A stretch of 64,000 bases of DNA from Coprinopsis marcescibilis (lineage: Eukaryota; Basidiomycota; Agaricomycetes; Agaricales; Psathyrellaceae), in contig ML210159.1 in the NCBI GenBank assembly GCA_004369085.1, positions 1 to 64,000 of the forward strand. The letters are read 5' to 3'. The notes below the pieces were generated by a model. The model did not search any database. It had not been told where the DNA came from and saw only the letters and a program-made list of their open reading frames with translations. Each line of letters starts with the position of its first letter. Position 1 is the first letter of the stretch. Made by a program: the position numbers and the translations under genes. Positions 21,717 through 34,900 of this stretch are shown here, one piece after another.

Positions 21717-22621
21717 ATGCTCACCAAAGCGGTCATATACCGGATTACACTATACCCTGTGTATTTCAGACTCGGGACCACCAGTAGGACCCAGGCCTTT
21801 CTTTCTGCAAGTTCCTTTTTGACTCGTACTCGCAAATTCATCGCGTCAAGGATGAACCAGGAACAGACAATTCTAGCGCAGCCAGCTCCGGAAACGATCC
21901 AAGTTGTGCAGCATCAACAATATCAGACTTCTGATCACCTCACTCCGACAAATGTCGTACCCTCCCCGCTAGATCAGTTCCGACAGTGGTTCAAGGAAGC
22001 CGTCGAAAAGCGTGTTCAAGAACCAGAAGCGGTGACCCTCTCAACTGCAACCTCCCGGGGTGTCCCTTCTGCCAGAATCGTCCTCCTCAAGCAGGTCGAC
22101 AATCGCGGCTTTGTCTTCTTTACCAACTACACTTCGCGGAAATCGCAGGAGATGATCGAAAATCCCCATGCTGCTCTGGCGTTTTACTGGCGGGAAATCC
22201 ACCGGTCTGTCAGGGTTGTAGGACGGGTGGAGCAGCTATCGAAAGAGGAGAATGATGAATACTTCCAGTCCCGACCTGTGGGCAGTCGGTTGGGAGCTTG
22301 GGCGAGCAAGCAGAGCCAGACTATCCAGGAAGGAGACCTGGATGCTCGCTTATTGAAAGTCCAGGAGAGATTCGGTTCACAGGACGGTGCAGAGACCCAT
22401 GTCCCAACCCCTGAGTTCTGGGGTGGTTGGAGAGTGATACCAGAGTAAGTTTAATCTTCAACTTGCAGCTCTTCCTTTTCTCAAGGTTCTATTTGTGCAG
22501 GGAAGTGGAGTTTTGGAGCGGCAAGCCATCGCGCTTGCACGACCGTATTCGCTACCTCCGCACAAATAGTGATAGCGTAGATGCTGCACCAGAATGGAAG
22601 ATTGAAAGGCTGTCTCCTTAA
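21717..22621 (+). CDS. PDX3: pyridoxamine 5'-phosphate oxidase
   Basis: This FMN enzyme oxidises pyridoxamine or pyridoxine 5'-phosphate to pyridoxal 5'-phosphate, the last step of vitamin B6 salvage. Conserved blocks are [92 protein letters not shown] and the C-terminal [16 protein letters not shown]. One 56-nt intron (22445-22500) lies near the end. The core begins at about M21852 (MNQEQ); the 45 residues from 21717 are hydrophobic and basic and could be a mitochondrial leader or misjudged 5' leader sequence. The stop is TAA at 22619-22621. Substrate and FMN contact motifs appear intact. Confidence 0.92.
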
Positions 22622-22767
22622 ACAATCTTTCTCATAGGCAATGATAGTATGGATTAAATATAATACAGGCCTGTCGATCGCGTAAATTTTGAGTGCTCCG
22701 GCAATATACTTTGGTTGCCGGCGGGTCGTGATGTGCTCTTGACCGCAACCGTCATCATCTTTCCTTC

Positions 22768-23278
22768 ATGCTCAGCATATCGAGGCGGGCTCTTCTTCGA
22801 GTCCCAAGGCAAGGGACTGTGTGGAAACGTCCGGCGCAGAGGAATTCTCATTCAAATTCAGAGGTGCGAAAGCCACCGGGGTCAGCAAAGGATGAGGACG
22901 ATTTCCGCCCACCCTGGGTTTATGCGCTCTCAAGATTCGGCTCAGTTGCAGTGATACCAGGTATGGGCTGCCTTACTCGGGAAAGCTGCAGGCGAATAAC
23001 ATTCACATAGTAATTGGTCTGTACGCTGTGTTTGTGTACGACTGGGGAGACCACGATCATGTTTTCATGCCGGTAAGTTTCGCGAATACTTGTGGTGTAT
23101 TTTATCTCTGACGTTGGACCAGCCGCGAAGATTGTTTGCCAGAGTTAAGCAATCGTTCTTTACCCTATCGCCCGCAGAGGAACAGATGTTGAAAGGCCCG
23201 TCGAGTGTCGAGCAACGAGCACCCCGCATTTTACCTGCGCCCCCACTACCACCAGTGGACGACAAGCCATCGTTCTAG
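22768..23278 (+). CDS. small uncharacterised protein, probably mitochondrial membrane
   Basis: Three exons are inferred (22768-22960, 23011-23072 and 23123-23278), giving about 136 residues. The N-terminus, MLSISRRALLRVPRQGTVW, is Arg-rich without acidic residues, like a mitochondrial presequence. A single hydrophobic segment, FGSVAVIPVIGLYAVFVYDW, spans the first intron and is followed by GDHDHVFMPPRRLFARVKQS and FFTLSPAEEQM. The tail is Pro-rich. Both introns are GT-AG and keep the frame. I recognise no named family. The pattern of one membrane span followed by an acidic-then-basic motif suggests an inner-membrane accessory protein. It lies 146 bases downstream of PDX3 on the same strand. 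Confidence 0.6.
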
Positions 23279-23750
23279 CTTCACTCCAGCATATTTGCAC
23301 GCAGCCTTTGTCATCGCATCGGTTTGCGACCAGGCTACATCTAATAGACGCTGTTTCTTGACACGATGATTATTTCAGAATTCTAGTGCTTGACAAGTGT
23401 GTAATCATGAACCCTGTATTTACCCTCGATTTACCGAACCATAATGGTGACTAGTTTGGAGGCGTTCCAGTGGATCCAATCGCTGACGACCACTACAAAT
23501 TGTATGATGAATGTGAACAATATTTCCTAGCTCAAAGTTGAAATAACCTACAATTTTAACGAGCTTCGCGGTGTCATCATAGGGGGCAACTTGAACTTGA
23601 TGGCGGGCGCATGTGCAGGTCATGTGAGCGTGCACAACGCGCTTCCGCCGCGAGAACTTCTTTTGGCTGGCGAATTCATCTGGGACTCCCATGTGGAATT
23701 TACAGGCTGGTCCCTCTTCACGACTAGCAGGCGCTGCGCGATAGGTCAAC
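23279..23750. other. intergenic, upstream of the Scm3-like gene
   Basis: This stretch of about 470 bases has no supportable gene. The open frame that crosses its 3' end on plus is a shadow of the downstream gene. It should hold the poly(A) site of the small gene and the promoter of the next one. Confidence 0.5.
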
Positions 23751-26670
23751 ATGTATGGGACTATGGACCCGCCCCCTGTACCCCAAGCATTCACAAAACC
23801 ACCTCTTGTGACACCCTCTGCCTCGCCTCCGCCCAACAGACCATTTATACCCGACCAGCGACGAGCGTCAGGCTCTATTCCCCCATTTCAAACGCAGTAT
23901 CGCGTATCATCGACCCCAAAACCTGGACAATCCTCTTCTACACGCCCCACACCCGACCAGAAAATTGACTTTGACAAGGAACGACAAGCATCGACCCTGC
24001 GTCTGCTAGATGTCTGGTCTCAACTAGCAGAGAAATACACTCGCAGGTTGGATGAAGACGATATTGTGGACATTGTGACCGGCAAGGTCATAAAGGACAA
24101 TGGTATTCTACGAAATTCGCGGACGCTCAACTTTGCATCTAATGGCCATGAGAAGCATGGGGACGGGGACGATGAAGCCGAGGAAGACGAAGGTGTGGAC
24201 GATTGCGGTGATGCGGACGACGACGACGAGTTGGACGCGTTTGCGGATGCCGACGAGGAGGATCCAATCTTGACGATCGGGGGCACACTCACTGTGCCAC
24301 CTGTTACCACACATGATCCACGCGACGCTGCGGACCTGCAGGAGTTTCTGAGAACAGAGGAGCTCAGGCGGGATGTAATCGGCAGTGAACCTGAAGATGA
24401 CCCGGAGGAGGAGACATTTATTCCTGATGATGATGGGACAGACGGATACGAAGAAACGCCTGGACCAGAGCTCCGATCGGACATGGAATCTACACCAGCA
24501 GATGAGGACGTTGTGGTAAACAACGAAGCAAATCTGTCTCGAAGAGATGGTGCCCCGTCGGATCGTCGGTTCTCCGCAAGGGGAGCTCCAGGTCAAGGTT
24601 CTGACTCAGAGGACGAATTGAACTTCAACCTACCCGACGAGGTCGCCACCAGTGACGACGAGATTGAGATCATTGAACCACCTATCCTCCGAAAACCTTC
24701 GAGCTCAAAATCTAGAACCGTGCCTTCAAAATCAAACGGTAAGAAGACACGACAAGTAGATTCAGCAAAGATGCAGCTGCAAACGCCACCTCTGTCTCGA
24801 ACTTCTCTGCAATCGACGTACTCAAGTACAGAGAACTTTCTCACCCCACCCCCGCACGATGCTCCAACTGCTGCCAATCCATCTCCGGAAATACCGCTCG
24901 CTCATTCCATTTCTCAAGCTCGATTCCCCACTGTTTCGCTTGATAGTCCTAAAACCTCATCCAAGTCCAAGGGCAAGGACAAATCGGTGGACCGCTCTGC
25001 AACATCGTCGAAAGTGCTTCCAAAGTCAACCTCGGTGGCGCCTTCGAGCCCAATGAGCACGAGAAAGCTCATTGCGGAAGTCGTGATCGAACGCAGGACC
25101 CCATTCCCTTCCTCGATGCCCTCTACTCAGAAACGAGATAAATCTGTCCATCCACCAGCATCTACGCATGCGAAACCGAAAGCCAAAGACGCCCCAACTG
25201 CAAAAGAATCAGATGGCTCTTGGAAGCATTCTCTTGGTGAAGATGAGCATCAGGATGAAATTGTTGTGTCTCCTCTCCGTGCCGACGTCCTACAGCCTAG
25301 AAAACCTTCCGGCAAAGCAGTAAACAAAGCTGCTCAAGTGTCATCTTCCCTCACTAAACCTGAACACCCGGCCGACCCTCTTAGCTATTCTTCCGTATCG
25401 TCGTCTGAAGACGATGATAAAGATTCGGCCCCTGTGAGTCCACGGAAGCGGAAGCGTAGTGCAGCACCCCCCGAGATCTATACCGCGGACTACGTGCACC
25501 CGCGACAACCTCCCAAAGAAAATATGGCGTCATCATCGAAAGTGCAGTTGCAACATCTCCACGACGAAATTTCGTCTGTCAGTGAGCAAACTCTTCGAGG
25601 TATGTTATGTGATGTATGTAATTTCGATTGTCACTCACTACGATACACCCGCAGCTAAAGACGCCAGACGGACGTTGCAACAGCGTTCACCCCAGAAGCG
25701 TCGATCCATGTCGCGGTCGCGCCCTCATCAGTCAGATGAACAATCCGACTCGACAATGGATTCTGGAAGCCAACAGGCTTATCCTTACTATTATGGCCAC
25801 AATCCCCCTCCTATGCATACGAGTGGACCCTATCCGTTCCCTCATGCGGCATTATACCCTCCACCTCCAAACGCCGCACGTCCTCCCGTAAATCGTGGTT
25901 TCACGCCTATGCCAGATCCGCAGACGCAGTATATCGTTTCTCAGGTCATGCAACACCTATCGGCGATGGTCACGGGCCAGTGGAATCCAGGAGCCATGGG
26001 CCACCATACTCCGCCTGGGCCAACGCCGTTTACACCCTCTCATCATCGCATGAACCCTCCCGAGTATGCTTACTCAACGCCTACCCATCAGCACCATCCG
26101 TATCCTTACCCCTTCCGCCCTGAGTTCTCCCGTGCCACCGCTCCTCCGGAGACGCCCGAGCATGAGTTGGCGTCTTCACCTTCCGAGAGGTCGGATACGG
26201 GGTACAGGAAGGTATTGGTTAATCGAAGCCGGTCGAGAGGGAGAAGGGTCTCGTTCCAGATGGAGCGAGACGATTATAGGGATAAGGAGGGCAGCGAAGA
26301 TGAATACGAGGACTCGTACTCGAGTCCTTTGAAAGGCAAAGCATCCAGCCACCATAACCCTCAGGATTCGAGGCCTTCTTTGGCTTCCTCGAAACGGAGG
26401 GTCTCCACACCTGCTCCACTTCCCAACCGGAAAGGCAAAGGCAAAGCGAGGGAAGACGTAGCAGATCGTGAATCCGCGGAGGAGGATGAACGTCCGGCCA
26501 TTATCACACTGTTCAGCTCAGACGATGAGCTTGAGGAGCGTCCTCCTCAAAGTCGAGGGCGATCGGCTGCGAGAGGCCAGACCCCTGGCCCTGGCAACTC
26601 CGATACCCAGATTAAACGTGTTTCTACCACAACGAAGAAGAAAAAAAAGAAAGAGAAGGACAAGACGTAG
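23751..26670 (+). CDS. SCM3: long disordered protein with an Scm3/HJURP-like motif (putative CENP-A chaperone)
   Basis: Scm3 in yeasts, and HJURP in animals, deposit the centromeric histone CENP-A. The recognisable part is near residues 72-125 (about 23965-24120): IDFDKERQASTLRLLDVW, then QLAEKYTRRLDEDDIVDIVT and GKVIKDNGILRNSRTL. The pattern 'acidic, then (I/V)D-x-x-TG-x-(I/V)-x-DNG-x-LR' is typical of fungal Scm3. What follows is about 830 residues of acidic, Ser/Pro-rich, low-complexity sequence, with clusters such as SDSEDELNFNLPDEV, nuclear-localisation-like RKRKRS and a terminal KKKKKKEKDKT. One 54-nt intron near 25602-25655 joins two very long exons. Yeast Scm3 proteins are a few hundred residues long, so this is unusually extended. 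The assignment rests on one motif; an unrelated chromatin protein is possible. Confidence 0.55.
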
Positions 26671-27360
26671 AATGGTAACTCTCGATTGCAGGGTCCTTGG
26701 TTATCTGCTTCTGTATCTACTATTTCCGTTCATTTTCTATGCGTTCGAACTTAAAGCCTACTACTTAGCTGTATTGCTATCTCTGCGAAACCTCTATCCT
26801 CCCCCCTGTGTACCTACTCACTACTTACCATCATGTCTACGCTCCCTCTACTTTGCTCTTTACCAGTGCTTTCCTGATTCAAATCCTCTCATTTCCCCGG
26901 GACATCTGAGTGGCCCCTGGTCGCCCACTATTAATATACTTAGCTGTAGGTCAGGGCTTGGGAGGTCAACATAACCTCAAATTTCACTATTAGCCACTGT
27001 GGTACTGGAACACTTGATTGGATATGCCCGGACCTCACCACGTCCTGAGCCTAATTTTCAGCCTCAGATCAAGAACGAGTAGTTTCCGGTCGCGGATTCG
27101 CGCATTCAGACTTTCCATGTCTACTGCAGCATGTTATTCACCTGTATATGTTCGACCAAGTTTTGGACAATGTAGTGAACAAGGCATTTGGCTACCTTCT
27201 ATCATTGCGCATTGCGATCTATGCGACCCTGGGCTCCAACTCGAAGTCGCTCGCGGGAGGCAACGCCAAGCGCTTATGAGATGCTGAGCAGGCGGGCCGC
27301 TGTTCCGTTGAATCCTCGATATGTTGAGGCTTGGCAAGGTTTCTTCGCAAACTTTCCCAA
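26671..27360. other. intergenic between the Scm3-like gene and DHR1
   Basis: This stretch of about 690 bases is pyrimidine-rich near 26700-26850, as in a 3' untranslated region. An open frame on plus at 27018-27287 and its minus-strand partner lack motifs and are not called. ATG 27361 starts the next gene. Confidence 0.5.
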
Positions 27361-30300
27361 ATGCCGCCGCCTGTTCAAAAGGCGTATAACGCTAAAGGCC
27401 GTGCGTCGTCTGGAGGTTCGAGGAAGAAGGTTAAACTGAAGAAACGCAAGCATCGGTCTACGGAAGATGGAAGCGACGACGAAAACGAGCCTACAACGAC
27501 AACTATTCCGACAGTTACTCAGGATTCGAATGCCGAAATTTTGATACCCAAGTCGCAGGAGGAGAAGGATAGAGAGAGGAAGGAGAAGCTGTTACTCGAG
27601 GTCGGTCATTGTTAGATGTCATGGAAGAGTGAATACGATTGATTTACTGGACTTGGAGTGTAGCTTAAGGAACAGACGGACGCAAAATGGACGAATAAGA
27701 AGAAGAAACGGTTGGAAAAATACATTGTGAGTGGGGTTTGTTCAGAACGCAAGTCACATACTGAGTATGAGTCTAGGAGAAAAAACTGAAGAAGGAGGAG
27801 AGAGTTCAGATATTTGAAAAGCTTGCGTATGTGATGTGCGTTTTGAGTGTGTTCAGGCTAATGAAAGCTTGTGTAGGCAGAGTCAAGCAACTTTATCGAC
27901 ATCACTCTTGCAGTCATCGTCGACGCTTGGATCGGGCAAGACCCTGTCTCATTTGGAACGCTTGGAACGCCAGGAGGACTATGAAACGCGTCAGATGCTC
28001 GACGGGCGAGTCGGTAAACGGAAGAGGCATCAAGTAGGTGGTGTATCGCTTCTGGACGAAAGCAGCGACGAAGACGAAGAGCCCGTGGTGCCAATAACAC
28101 GTCATTTTCAATCGCAAGATATTCCAATGGATGATGAGCCACCTACTGCGAAATTAAAGGAAGTCAAGGTGGTGGTGGACGACTCGTTCAACCCAGCTGA
28201 AAAATCTCTGCCAAAAGAAGTCGGGAGCGCCTTACAGAGGAATGCGGATGGTAGCGTCGTGCAACCCAACGTCCGCAAAAAATCGCAAAAGCAGGTCTGT
28301 TCAATGTGCATAATGCGCTGTATTTTTGGAATTGACGATACATTCCCCAAGCTCAGCTATCTAAACGAGGGTGGGGTTTCACAAAAGCTCATCAGCAGGC
28401 GGAGAACGATTCAGAATCACCTTTCGACAGCTCTGACTCTGGGTATAATACTACCGACGGAGAAGAGGAAGGTGACAGCGAGGACGAGGAAGGCGAATCT
28501 GGTTCGGACGAATCAGAGGAGGAAGAGGAGGAAGAGGGGCCAAGTCCTCAACCAAAGAAGAAATTAGGCTTCAAAGACTGGGCCCAAAAGCAGTTAAACC
28601 TTGCCAAAGGATACAATGCCCCCCCTCCAGAACCTGGAAAGAATGACCAGCCTGCACTCGCTCCAGATCTACTCGCCCAGCCACCACGGAAGAAAGCGAA
28701 ACGCGAAGGGCCTCAAGAGATGCGCGGCCCACTGGGAGAGGATTTACCGGCGCCAGCAACAACGTTTGGCCAGCATGTATTGAAGACCTCACAAACGACG
28801 TCGAAGTCCCCATTGACCAAGGTCGTGCAAGTGAAGCGGCCTGCAGATGTCGAGGAAGCCCGCTTGTTGCTCCCAATTGTCACAGAGGAACAGCCAATCG
28901 TGGAAGCTATAATGTTGAATCCGGTTGTTATTGTATGTGGCGAAACTGGAAGCGGAAAAACGACTCAAGTCCCTCAGTTCCTGTATGAGGCAGGGTTTGG
29001 TACTCCAGGCAGCAGTAAGTTCAAGTTACGAATTTTATATGCACAAGTTTGACATGACCACAAACAGGCAACCCTGGAATGATTGGAATCACGCAGCCTC
29101 GTCGTGTTGCAGCAATGGCCATGGCATCGCGTGTAGCTCACGAACTTTCGTTAACGTCGTCGAAAGTGTCATACCAGATTCGATACGATGCCACAGTATC
29201 GCCGTCGACATCAATCAAGTTTATGACTGACGGTGTCATGCTGCGCGAACTGGCCACCGACTTCCTTCTTACGAAGTACTCGGTTATTATCATCGACGAG
29301 GCACATGAGAGAAGTATCAACACTGATATCTTGATTGGTGTACTGAGCCGAGTGATAAAGCTCCGAGAGGATATGTGGAGGGAAGGAAAACCCGGTGCAA
29401 AGGTCAGTCCATCCTACCTTTTAACTAATGTAGACGATGAATTTTTATTTGATACAGCCCCTTCGACTCATCATCATGTCTGCAACCCTGCGCGTTAGCG
29501 ACTTTGCGGAGAACAAGACCCTATTCCCAGCTCCGCCTCCCGTTATCAGCGTTGGTTCAAGGCAACACTCTGTAACAGTGCACTTTAGTCGTCGAACATC
29601 AAAAGATTATGTATCTGAAGCCATCAAGAAAACAGTCAAGATCCATACTCGGCTACCGCCTGGAGGTGTCCTCATATTTTTGACTGGGCAAAATGAGATT
29701 ACTGGCGTTTGTCGTAAACTGGAAGCTAGGTTTGGCGCCAAGGTTCTAGCGAGCAAGAAACATCAGCGAGCAGCCTTTGCGGCCAAGGCTCAGGAAATCT
29801 TTCAAACGGAAGAAAAGAACGTGAACCCTGCTCAAGGTATGCATTTGATCTGGATATATGTGCATCTCTGATAACCCCGATGTAGCTGCTGTGGAAGTTG
29901 AGGATATCGAACTAGGCGGGGACGCAGACGACCTCGCACTAGACGTCGACGATGGCATGCTTGAAGATGATCCAGACGCATTGGACAGCGACGACGACGA
30001 AATCAACGGAGAGCTTCAAATTGAAGAATCTGATAGTATGTCTCGACTTCCCTGACATAAATATTATCTGACGGCCCTAGTACCGATGCATATTGTCCCA
30101 TTGTATTCTTTGCTACCTAGCGAGAAGCAGATGAAAGTTTTCGAGGCTCCTCCACCTGGTACACGGTTGGTCGTAGTCGCGACAAATGTGGCGGAAACAT
30201 CCCTTACAATCCCTGGTATTCGTTACGTCGTTGATTGTGGACGAGTTAAAGAGGTGAAATTCACTCAGACATGGAGTTCGCAAGAAATTCTAATGATGTC

Positions 30301-31756
30301 TTACAGCGCAAATACGACACCACCACAGGTGTCCAAGCTTTCCGCATAGCGTGGACGTCAAAGGCATCTGCTCAACAAAGAGCTGGGCGTGCAGGGCGAA
30401 CAGGGCCTGGTCACTGCTATCGTCTTTACAGTTCGGCTCTTTTCGAAAACTACTTCGATCAGTTCTCCCAACCCGAGATCCAGCGAATGCCTATTGAGGG
30501 AGTCGTCCTCCAGATGAAGAGCATGCATATCGATGCTGTCGTCAACTTCCCGTTTCCAACTCCACCCGACCGAATCGCATTGCGCAAGGCAGAACGGGTT
30601 CTCGCCCACCTGGGCGCATTGCATGCTGACACGAACAATACCGGCGTCACAAATATCACTGACATGGGAAGAGCGATGGCATTGTTCCCTCTCGCTCCCC
30701 GCTTTGCGCGAATGCTTGTCAGTGGTCAGCAACATGGATGCCTGCCCTATGTAATATCTATTGTTTCGGCATTGTCTGTTGGGGATCCTTTCCTGTATGA
30801 AGAAGCTATCGCTCAGGAAGACTCCCCTGACTCTGAAAATGTGGACCAACAACCTGCGAGCTCTAAGGAAGCTAAGCAAGAAAAGCGCAAGGCCTTCTTC
30901 CAGATCCAAAATGTGGGTTACACAGATTTCTTACCTCTGTATTTTTCTCACCGTATTCTTAGTTACATTCTTCACTTGGCAAATACTCAAGCGACGTCTT
31001 CAAGAGTCTCTCCGTCGTAGGTGCATTTGAGTACGCTGGCGGGGGACATAAATTCTGTGCCGATCATTTCGTCCGATTAAAGGTGAGGAACTCCCGACTT
31101 CTTCGTGTTCCTAAAACAATGCTAATTAGTCGTCAGGCCATGGAAGAAATACACAAGCTTCGGGCACAGATCAGCAACATTGCCCAAATAAACTTCCCAG
31201 TATCCTCTCCCACCTTCGACGCAAAACTCCCCCCTCCAACCGAGTTCCAGGTACGCACGCGCATCCTACCTTTCCAGAAACCCAACTCAAGAGGTCGTAG
31301 ATGAAAGTCATCAGGCAACTTTTAACTGCCAGCTTCATTGACCAAGTAGCCGTTCGCAGCGATCTTGTCGAAACTCGTGAATCGTCAGGAACGCAGTTCA
31401 AGACTTCTAAAGGGGTCGCTTACAAGGCAATGGGTTTCGCAGAAGACGTCTTCATCCATCCTATGTCCGTTCTTGCGAACTCTACTCCACCGGACTTCGT
31501 AATCTATCACGAGATAATACGAACAGGCAAGCCCTACATGAGAGGTATATTTCTTTTTATGTCACAGTGACTGCATCTCAATTTGTCTCCAGGACTGACG
31601 GTCATCAACCCTGCATGGCTATCGAAGCTTGGAAAAGCTAACCTTTGCACGTTCTCAAAGCCTGTCAAAAACAAAGCCGGAGAAACGATGGTTATTCCGA
31701 GGTTTGGGCCTAGTGGGTGGGAATTGCCCGCTATAAAAGCGGAAAACGCAAAATAA
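27361..31756 (+). CDS. ECM16: DEAH-box RNA helicase Dhr1/Ecm16 (DHX37)
   Basis: Dhr1 is a nucleolar DEAH/RHA helicase that releases U3 snoRNA from pre-rRNA during small-subunit assembly. The basic N-terminus ([18 protein letters not shown], then [10 protein letters not shown]) is followed by acidic runs and the block [14 protein letters not shown]. Helicase motifs in order are [14 protein letters not shown] (I, about 28939), [19 protein letters not shown] (Ia), [14 protein letters not shown] (II), [12 protein letters not shown] (III), [10 protein letters not shown] (IV), [16 protein letters not shown] (V) and [18 protein letters not shown] (VI). The winged-helix and OB-fold regions follow, ending [16 protein letters not shown], with TAA at 31754-31756. 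Between the RecA lobes lies an acidic insert of about 50 residues (near 29886-30037). At least 12 short introns were joined; the splice near 30930-30990 is the least certain. Expected length is about 1,200 residues, as in other Dhr1 proteins. Confidence 0.92.
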
Positions 31757-31938
31757 CTTAAAGGGTGGCCCTTTAACTAATGTGTCTACCGAGGGCTTAA
31801 TTATTGATTATGTTGTACAGTAGTTTAATTACCGAGACATGGAAAACCTGCGAGATAGCTTAAGCAAAATTTTATATGCAAGGACGACAGCAATAAATGA
31901 TAAGCGATAGCGGCTTGGGGATTACTAAGAGAATGGTG

Positions 31939-34900
31939 TTAACCTGTGACTTTGCAAGGAACAGAAACGGTACATACTGGTTTCCCCGGTTTCTTGGATT
32001 TGGAAATGAACATCGTCATTTCCTTTTTTTCCTGCTTTGGTTTCTTCGGGGGAGGCGGTCGAGGAACGCTTTGCGCTGGAGCTCCTTGCGGATTTGAAGA
32101 CGATGCGCTTGGGGTCATTCCCTCGTCCCCAATACGGCGTTTCAAGTTCGGGCGGCCGAGCGTGACCAGATTGGGAGGATCATCCATCCGCGTTGGGTTC
32201 TTCAAGGGGATACTTGTCTTGATCGACTCCTTCAATGCGTTCGGTGTCACTAAGTCTGGTGGTATCGAAATTGTTGATTGGGAAATTTGGGGCTCAGATA
32301 TTCGTGGCCTCTTTTTAGGCGGAGCCAAAGGTTCAGCATTGTGTGGAGGGACTATCGAAGGAATTATTGAAGGCTGGGTGAACGTATCCGCCTCCACCTG
32401 AGTGTGATCAGCTTCTAGATGCGCATAAGTTGAGGGTAAATCCTACGTTAACAATCAGGGACCTCTCCCGGGCGTCTTGGATGATGTTTCTCCACGTATC
32501 GTCGCTGCGTTCCAAGGTCTCGACATGGCCCAATATGAAGAGCGAGGACTTTGCGCGAGTGATAGCGACGTTTATACGGCGAACATCTATACATCATCAT
32601 CGAAAGCATCAGAATGGGAGGTTCGATGAGGCAGGAGTTACGCACCTGCAAGAAAACCAATCCTTTGGACACCAGGTCCTGCTCGAACACAGGACAGAAT
32701 GATAATGTCCTTTTCTTGACCTTGAAATCCGTCAACAGTGTTGAAGTCGACGTCATCCAATACCGACGCTCCAAATTCTTGGGTGAACTGATGGCGAAGT
32801 TCTTGAAGCTGGGCGTTGTACATTGTAACAATTCCTATCCGCCTTTCCATCCCTAAGTTCTTGAACTCTCGGCGGAGACGAGTGTACAGTGCTTTAGCTG
32901 CCTTTACTTCTTTGACATTCCTGTAGGAATTGAAAGAATTAAAGTCTTCGTTACCCTTGATGTTGTAGAATTTGAAGATACCGAGCACTGGTTGAGCATG
33001 CCAAGGCCTTGTCGTCAGTTCTTTCATGTTAGGACCATCTTCAATCCGACCCTCATAGAAGGCTCTACTTGGGAAGCGACTGATTTCAGGGTGCATCCGG
33101 TACTGGATACTGTAAAACGCCGATGTAAGCAGCTGATTGCACTGACGTCAGAATAAATAATAAATACCTGAGGAGGTGAACAGAGTCAGGACATTTGTTG
33201 TACAGACGAAGGAAGAGCGATTGATTATAGTTTCGTCGTGTGGCCTTTGAGATGCTTATGAGCGAGAGGGAAAATAAAAGGATCGGATAAGACAAACCTC
33301 CTGAGATATCACCGTTGGTGGCAATTGCTGAGGATCCCCAACCATGATGCACCGAGTGGAGTTGTATTTTAAAGGGATAAGCGAGCTGAGCTCAATAGCT
33401 TGCGCAGCTTCGTCTATAATGACCATTTCAAATTGTTCTTCTATGAGCGAGTCGTGCCCTGATCCGGATAGGGTGCTACAGACGACGTCTGCCTCTTGGA
33501 TCACTTCGCGTCGCATTTGGCGTCGAAGACCATCCAAGTTACGGTTCTCTGACTTGACCCTATCCTTGAGTTCGTTCAACTTTGTCGCCAGATTTCGTCG
33601 CTTCATTCCCAAGGACTGAGCTTCCCCTTCGAGAGATGTCTTTCTGGAGAAATTGTCTTGAAGATCTGCCAGTTCTTTTAGCACTTCTTCTCGGAGACGT
33701 TTGAGGGAGTCCATTTCCAGGTACATCGCTTTGATTTGGCGGTTCAATTCTTCAAGTGATGAGCCTTGATTACCCGTCTTGTTGGCGATCTTCCGCCTGA
33801 CAAGGGCATCCATTGAAATGACTTTGACCGGGGCATTCATCTTGCTTTCGGGACCGATACGGAGGATATTTAGTTTCTTGCTTTGGTTCAACCCAGAAAC
33901 CTTTGCCAACAACCGTTGCGCAATTTCATCGATGGCTGCGTTGCTGGGGGCACAAATAAGAATCTTTTTCTTTGGCTCCTCTGTCTCACCCTTCTGCGCG
34001 ATTTTGCCTGGTATTGTTATCTTATGTGGGCGTTGCGACATGAAGCGAGATACGAGAGCGCATATAGTAGACGTCTTTCCTGTTCCAGGGGGGCTGGAAA
34101 ACCGAATCAGTCAGGAAGACTGCTGCGTAACGGAACATTAATTTACCCTTGAATGAGAACAAAGCCCTCTGTTTTCATTGCACCCACGATAGCAGCTGCT
34201 TGCGGTTTGTTGAGCGACTGTGTCTCCATAACCTGTTGAAGTTCTTTTGGATCGAACGAAGGGGTCGTGGCAACGCGCGGATGGATGATGGAATCGAGAA
34301 GCCTTAGGTGTGGAAGAGACAATAGTGCCGCATATTCTCGGTTCACCGTACTCAAGCTGGATGAAAGATACGTCAGCCAACATTGCATGACCGTGCTCAA
34401 TGACCAGCATACCTAAACAGTTTGCTCACTCTACAGGCTGATCCATGATACAGCCACTCCCCATCCCTGCTCTCAGAGAATGTGACCTTTGCGCTAACTC
34501 CCATAGGAGCTTTATTGAATGCCGACACGTGTGCAATGACGGGTTTTTGCTTGTCTGGTGTCGTGATCAGAACGATATCGACCTCGGATAGGTCCCAGTC
34601 GCTCGGAGGCGTCCCTCGAATGTCAAGAGTGGCCTTGATATGCTTGCTGAGATGTGACCGTTCTGTAATCGTACAGGGCAAGCTAAATAGCGCTTCTCTC
34701 TTCGTTTGTGTAATTTGTGCCCAGCATTCCATCAATAGTAGGGGTTCAAGGATGGAACGGTATTGGTCATAATCTCGGAACTCTCCAGGTATAAAATCCA
34801 ATTTCAGATTCTCTGAACGTGGTGGAAGGGGCCCGTCGTCTTCGTAATTCCAGTCTAAGATAGAATTGTGAAGAGTTGAAATATTGGGTCGCAAACGCAA

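Noticed and set aside
24020..24523. 167-codon Ser-rich frame on minus
   Set aside because: It is the complement of the acidic GAC/GAG-rich part of the Scm3-like gene. Ser-rich frames opposite acidic repeats are expected.
31946..32401. 151-codon plus-strand frame opposite the SEN1 tail
   Set aside because: It is Gly/Phe-rich shadow sequence of the Pro/Lys-rich SEN1 C-terminal exon and has no motif of its own.
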